A program made the translations under genes and the position numbers. Shown one piece after another: positions 62,654 through 64,000 of a DNA stretch of 64,000 bases; positions within the stretch are counted from its first letter, which is position 1; every line of letters starts with the position of its first letter. Where the stretch lies: positions 4,086,501-4,150,500 of the forward strand of contig NZ_JACHNH010000001.1 in NCBI RefSeq assembly GCF_014205335.1, written 5' to 3'. The DNA is from Amorphoplanes digitatis (lineage in GTDB: Bacteria > Actinomycetota > Actinomycetes > Mycobacteriales > Micromonosporaceae). The notes under the pieces were generated by a model. That model saw nothing but the letters and a program-made list of their open reading frames with translations, made no database searches and was not told the origin of the DNA.

Positions 62654-62995
62654 GTGTCGGTGCCCCTGTACCAGGCGAAGGCGGAGTTGTTCCGAACCCT
62701 GGGGCATCCCGTCCGTATTCGGGTCCTGGAGTTGCTCCAGCCTGGGCCACGTCCGGTGCGTGATCTTCTTGCGGAGATCGACATCGAGCCGTCGAGTCTG
62801 TCGCAGCAACTTGCCGTCCTGCGTCGCTCCGGCATCGTGGTTTCGTACCGTGATGGCGGCTCGGTGATGTACGTGCTCAGTACGCCGGCCGTGCTGGATC
62901 TACTGGCGGCCGGCCGGCGGATTCTCGGTGAGGTCTTGACCGACAGCAAGGGACTGCTGGCCGAGTTGAAGGATCGAGTCGAGCCTCGCTCCTGA
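62654..62995 (+). CDS. ArsR-family winged-helix regulator
   Basis: 113 residues from GTG 62654. The HTH is typical: AELFRTLGHPVRIRVLELLQ, PGPRPVRDLLAEIDIEPSSL, SQQLAVLRRSGIVVSYRDGG, then the wing VMYVLST. There are no cysteines and few histidines, so it is probably not a thiolate-type metal sensor and may respond to another cue such as redox-independent ligand or protein. It is divergent from the broken FetB gene across 137 bases and may once have controlled it. Confidence 0.87.
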   Translation: MSVPLYQAKAELFRTLGHPVRIRVLELLQPGPRPVRDLLAEIDIEPSSLSQQLAVLRRSGIVVSYRDGGSVMYVLSTPAVLDLLAAGRRILGEVLTDSKGLLAELKDRVEPRS

Positions 62996-63015
62996 CCCTG
63001 TGACGGTATCCATGC

Positions 63016-63387
63016 TCATAGATCGAGCGCGCTTTCGATCGCGCGCAGTTGATGGCGAGCCATGGCCAGGTTCGCCCGGTCCTTGTTCAGAACCAGGTAG
63101 AGGAACAGGCCCTTGCCTGATCGGCTGGTCAAGGGGCGGACCAGGTGATACTGGGTGTCCAGGGTGATGAGGACGTCCTCGATCTTCTCCGTGAGGCCGA
63201 GCATCTCCATGGCGCGTAGCTTCGCGCGCACCACGTCGGTGTTGCCCGCCGCGGCAACCGTCAGGTCGAGGTCCCTGCTGCCGCCGGCGGTACCCAGCGC
63301 CATGCCGCTGGTCTGATCGACGAGCGCCGCTCCCAACGCCCCGTCGATCTGCATCGTGTCCTTGAGTGCCACATCCATCTCTGCCAT
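63016..63387 (-). CDS. Roadblock/LC7-domain protein
   Basis: 123 residues from ATG 63387 with GAGG upstream. The fold is the MglB/roadblock type: MQIDGALGAALVDQTSGMAL, then AAAGNTDVVRAKLRAMEMLG, VLITLDTQYHLVRPL and GLFLYLVLNKDRANLAMARH. In actinomycetes such proteins act on small GTPases, often within conservon operons (sensor kinase, roadblock, DUF742, GTPase). None of those partners is adjacent, so this is an orphan copy. It ends 20 bases from the convergent ArsR gene. Confidence 0.85.
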   Translation of the reverse strand: MAEMDVALKDTMQIDGALGAALVDQTSGMALGTAGGSRDLDLTVAAAGNTDVVRAKLRAMEMLGLTEKIEDVLITLDTQYHLVRPLTSRSGKGLFLYLVLNKDRANLAMARHQLRAIESALDL

Positions 63388-63581
63388 GTCCGACTCCTCA
63401 GGGTCCGTGTCGTGATGCCTCGAGGATGGCCGCGGTGAGCGAAAGTGGAACGCACACACTGTCCGGTGCCCACAGGCGACAGCCGGAGATAGTAGAAGCG
63501 TGAGCTGTTCGACTTGAAGAATTTCGCAACTGCACAAGTAGGCACAACGGAGCCGACGCAACTCCCTTAGCCGGATCGCCG

Positions 63582-63803
63582 CTAGCGAGAGCGAACTGAG
63601 CCGTAGCGCGAGCGGGAACGTTGGATATCGCTGCCTCGTCGTGACCGGTAGTGGTGCACGCCGAGGGTGACGGCGCAGGCGACCGCCACCACGCCGCAGA
63701 CGATGCCGGGGACGGTGGCGCCGATGGAGGAGGTCACTGCGTTGGCGGCGAGGCTGACGATCAGGACGAGCCAGAGGACCGGGCGGAGGCGGGATTCAGT
63801 CAT
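63582..63803 (-). CDS. Small two-helix membrane protein (73 residues)
   Basis: From ATG 63803 the product starts MTESRLRPVLWLVLIVSLAA, continues with a second helix (VPGIVCGVVAVACAVTLGVH) and ends in a very basic Arg/Ser tail (YRSRRGSDIQRSRSRYGS). Similar small membrane proteins are common in actinomycetes without known function. The longer in-frame ATG at 63830 has no better ribosome site. Confidence 0.6.
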   Translation of the reverse strand: MTESRLRPVLWLVLIVSLAANAVTSSIGATVPGIVCGVVAVACAVTLGVHHYRSRRGSDIQRSRSRYGSVRSR

Positions 63804-63821
63804 GGGGCTCACGCTAGGCAG

Positions 63822-64000
63822 CAGAGCCACCGCGGACGATCCTGCAGGCGTTCCGGTCCGTCGCGAACCGGGAGCGGGCCCGATTGTCGCGCTGGGGTCC
63901 CGAGATCATCGACCCGGAGCCGCTCCCGGACGGCGTGCTGCCCGCGCTGCGGGACAGCACGGTCCGGCGCGAGGCCGGGTGGGTGGTCACCCACGCGACG
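63822..64000 (+). CDS. Possible 5' part of a gene leaving the right edge
   Basis: After an in-frame TAG at 63815 the plus strand is open to the window end and reads LQAFRSVANRERARLSRWGP and PEPLPDGVLPALRDSTVRRE, which has protein-like composition and G/C third positions. No ATG or GTG precedes the first part, so the true start may be an internal GTG (about 63939) or a CTG, or the segment may be a remnant. No family was recognised. Confidence 0.3.

Noticed and set aside
63809-63994. Minus-strand frame at the right edge
   Set aside because: Low-complexity Arg/Pro product antisense to a more protein-like plus-strand frame.

Overview
The window is a high-GC actinomycete chromosome segment, most like Actinoplanes or another Micromonosporaceae. 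This is inferred from codon use, GTG/TTG starts, BlaI/M56 pairs, a c-di-AMP riboswitch ahead of a RipA-like hydrolase, and the mix of GH127, LLM and SCO6745 families. No rRNA or tRNA gene and no CRISPR array was recognised.

The central discovery is a fluorometabolite (organofluorine) locus at about 38.7-54.4 kb. The gene at 47197-48093 is a 5'-fluoro-5'-deoxyadenosine synthase (fluorinase). It keeps the active-site residues known from the Streptomyces cattleya enzyme and the diagnostic 23-residue loop. Around it lie 5'-FDA phosphorylase (flB, 53529), an MtnA-type 5-fluororibose-1-phosphate isomerase (40765), a fluorothreonine-transaldolase-like fusion of an SHMT domain and a class II aldolase domain (38681-40573, minus), a fluorothreonyl-tRNA-deacylase candidate (41791, minus), an EamA exporter (42420), a Na+/H+ antiporter (48193), adenine phosphoribosyltransferase (46276), and a minus-strand SAM-cycle operon sahH-metK-adoK (53324 down to 49636). 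Together they can make SAM, fluorinate it, release adenine, isomerise the fluorosugar, make 4-fluorothreonine, protect translation, export the product and recycle adenine, adenosine and SAH. No fluoroacetyl-CoA thioesterase or fluoroacetaldehyde dehydrogenase was seen, so the locus looks directed to fluorothreonine rather than fluoroacetate. A cyclase-family hydrolase and a ThDP enzyme (36238-38679) sit next to the transaldolase and may or may not belong. Regulators inside the locus are an XRE/cupin protein (43486) and a LuxR-type response regulator (45065, minus) that lacks its phosphoacceptor Asp.

Left part (0-36 kb): end of a membrane protein; Thr/Pro-rich lipoprotein; class II glutamine amidotransferase; a LacI-regulated sugar operon (binding protein, two permeases, GH127 beta-L-arabinofuranosidase); XRE/cupin plus GNAT; HAD hydrolase; an Alg14/Alg13-like split glycosyltransferase; secreted lipase; membrane protein; Ser/Thr kinase; cydA-cydB-cydDC divergent from blaI and an M56 peptidase with two BlaI operators; a c-di-AMP riboswitch and NlpC/P60 hydrolase; APH(6)-like kinase; MarR divergent from an epoxide hydrolase across three 15-bp repeats; AAA ATPase plus TPR membrane protein; GT4; SCO6745 protein; an LLM oxidoreductase; a fused deletion scar joining broken TetR and DUF1772 genes; a YdeI-like protein; and a small protein plus an AlkZ-like protein.

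Right part (54.5-64 kb): WD40 membrane protein with a zinc-ribbon partner; a small unknown; an M48 peptidase; a low-GC secreted protein; a secreted GH26-like hydrolase; a frameshifted FetB-type permease; ArsR and roadblock proteins; and an open right edge.
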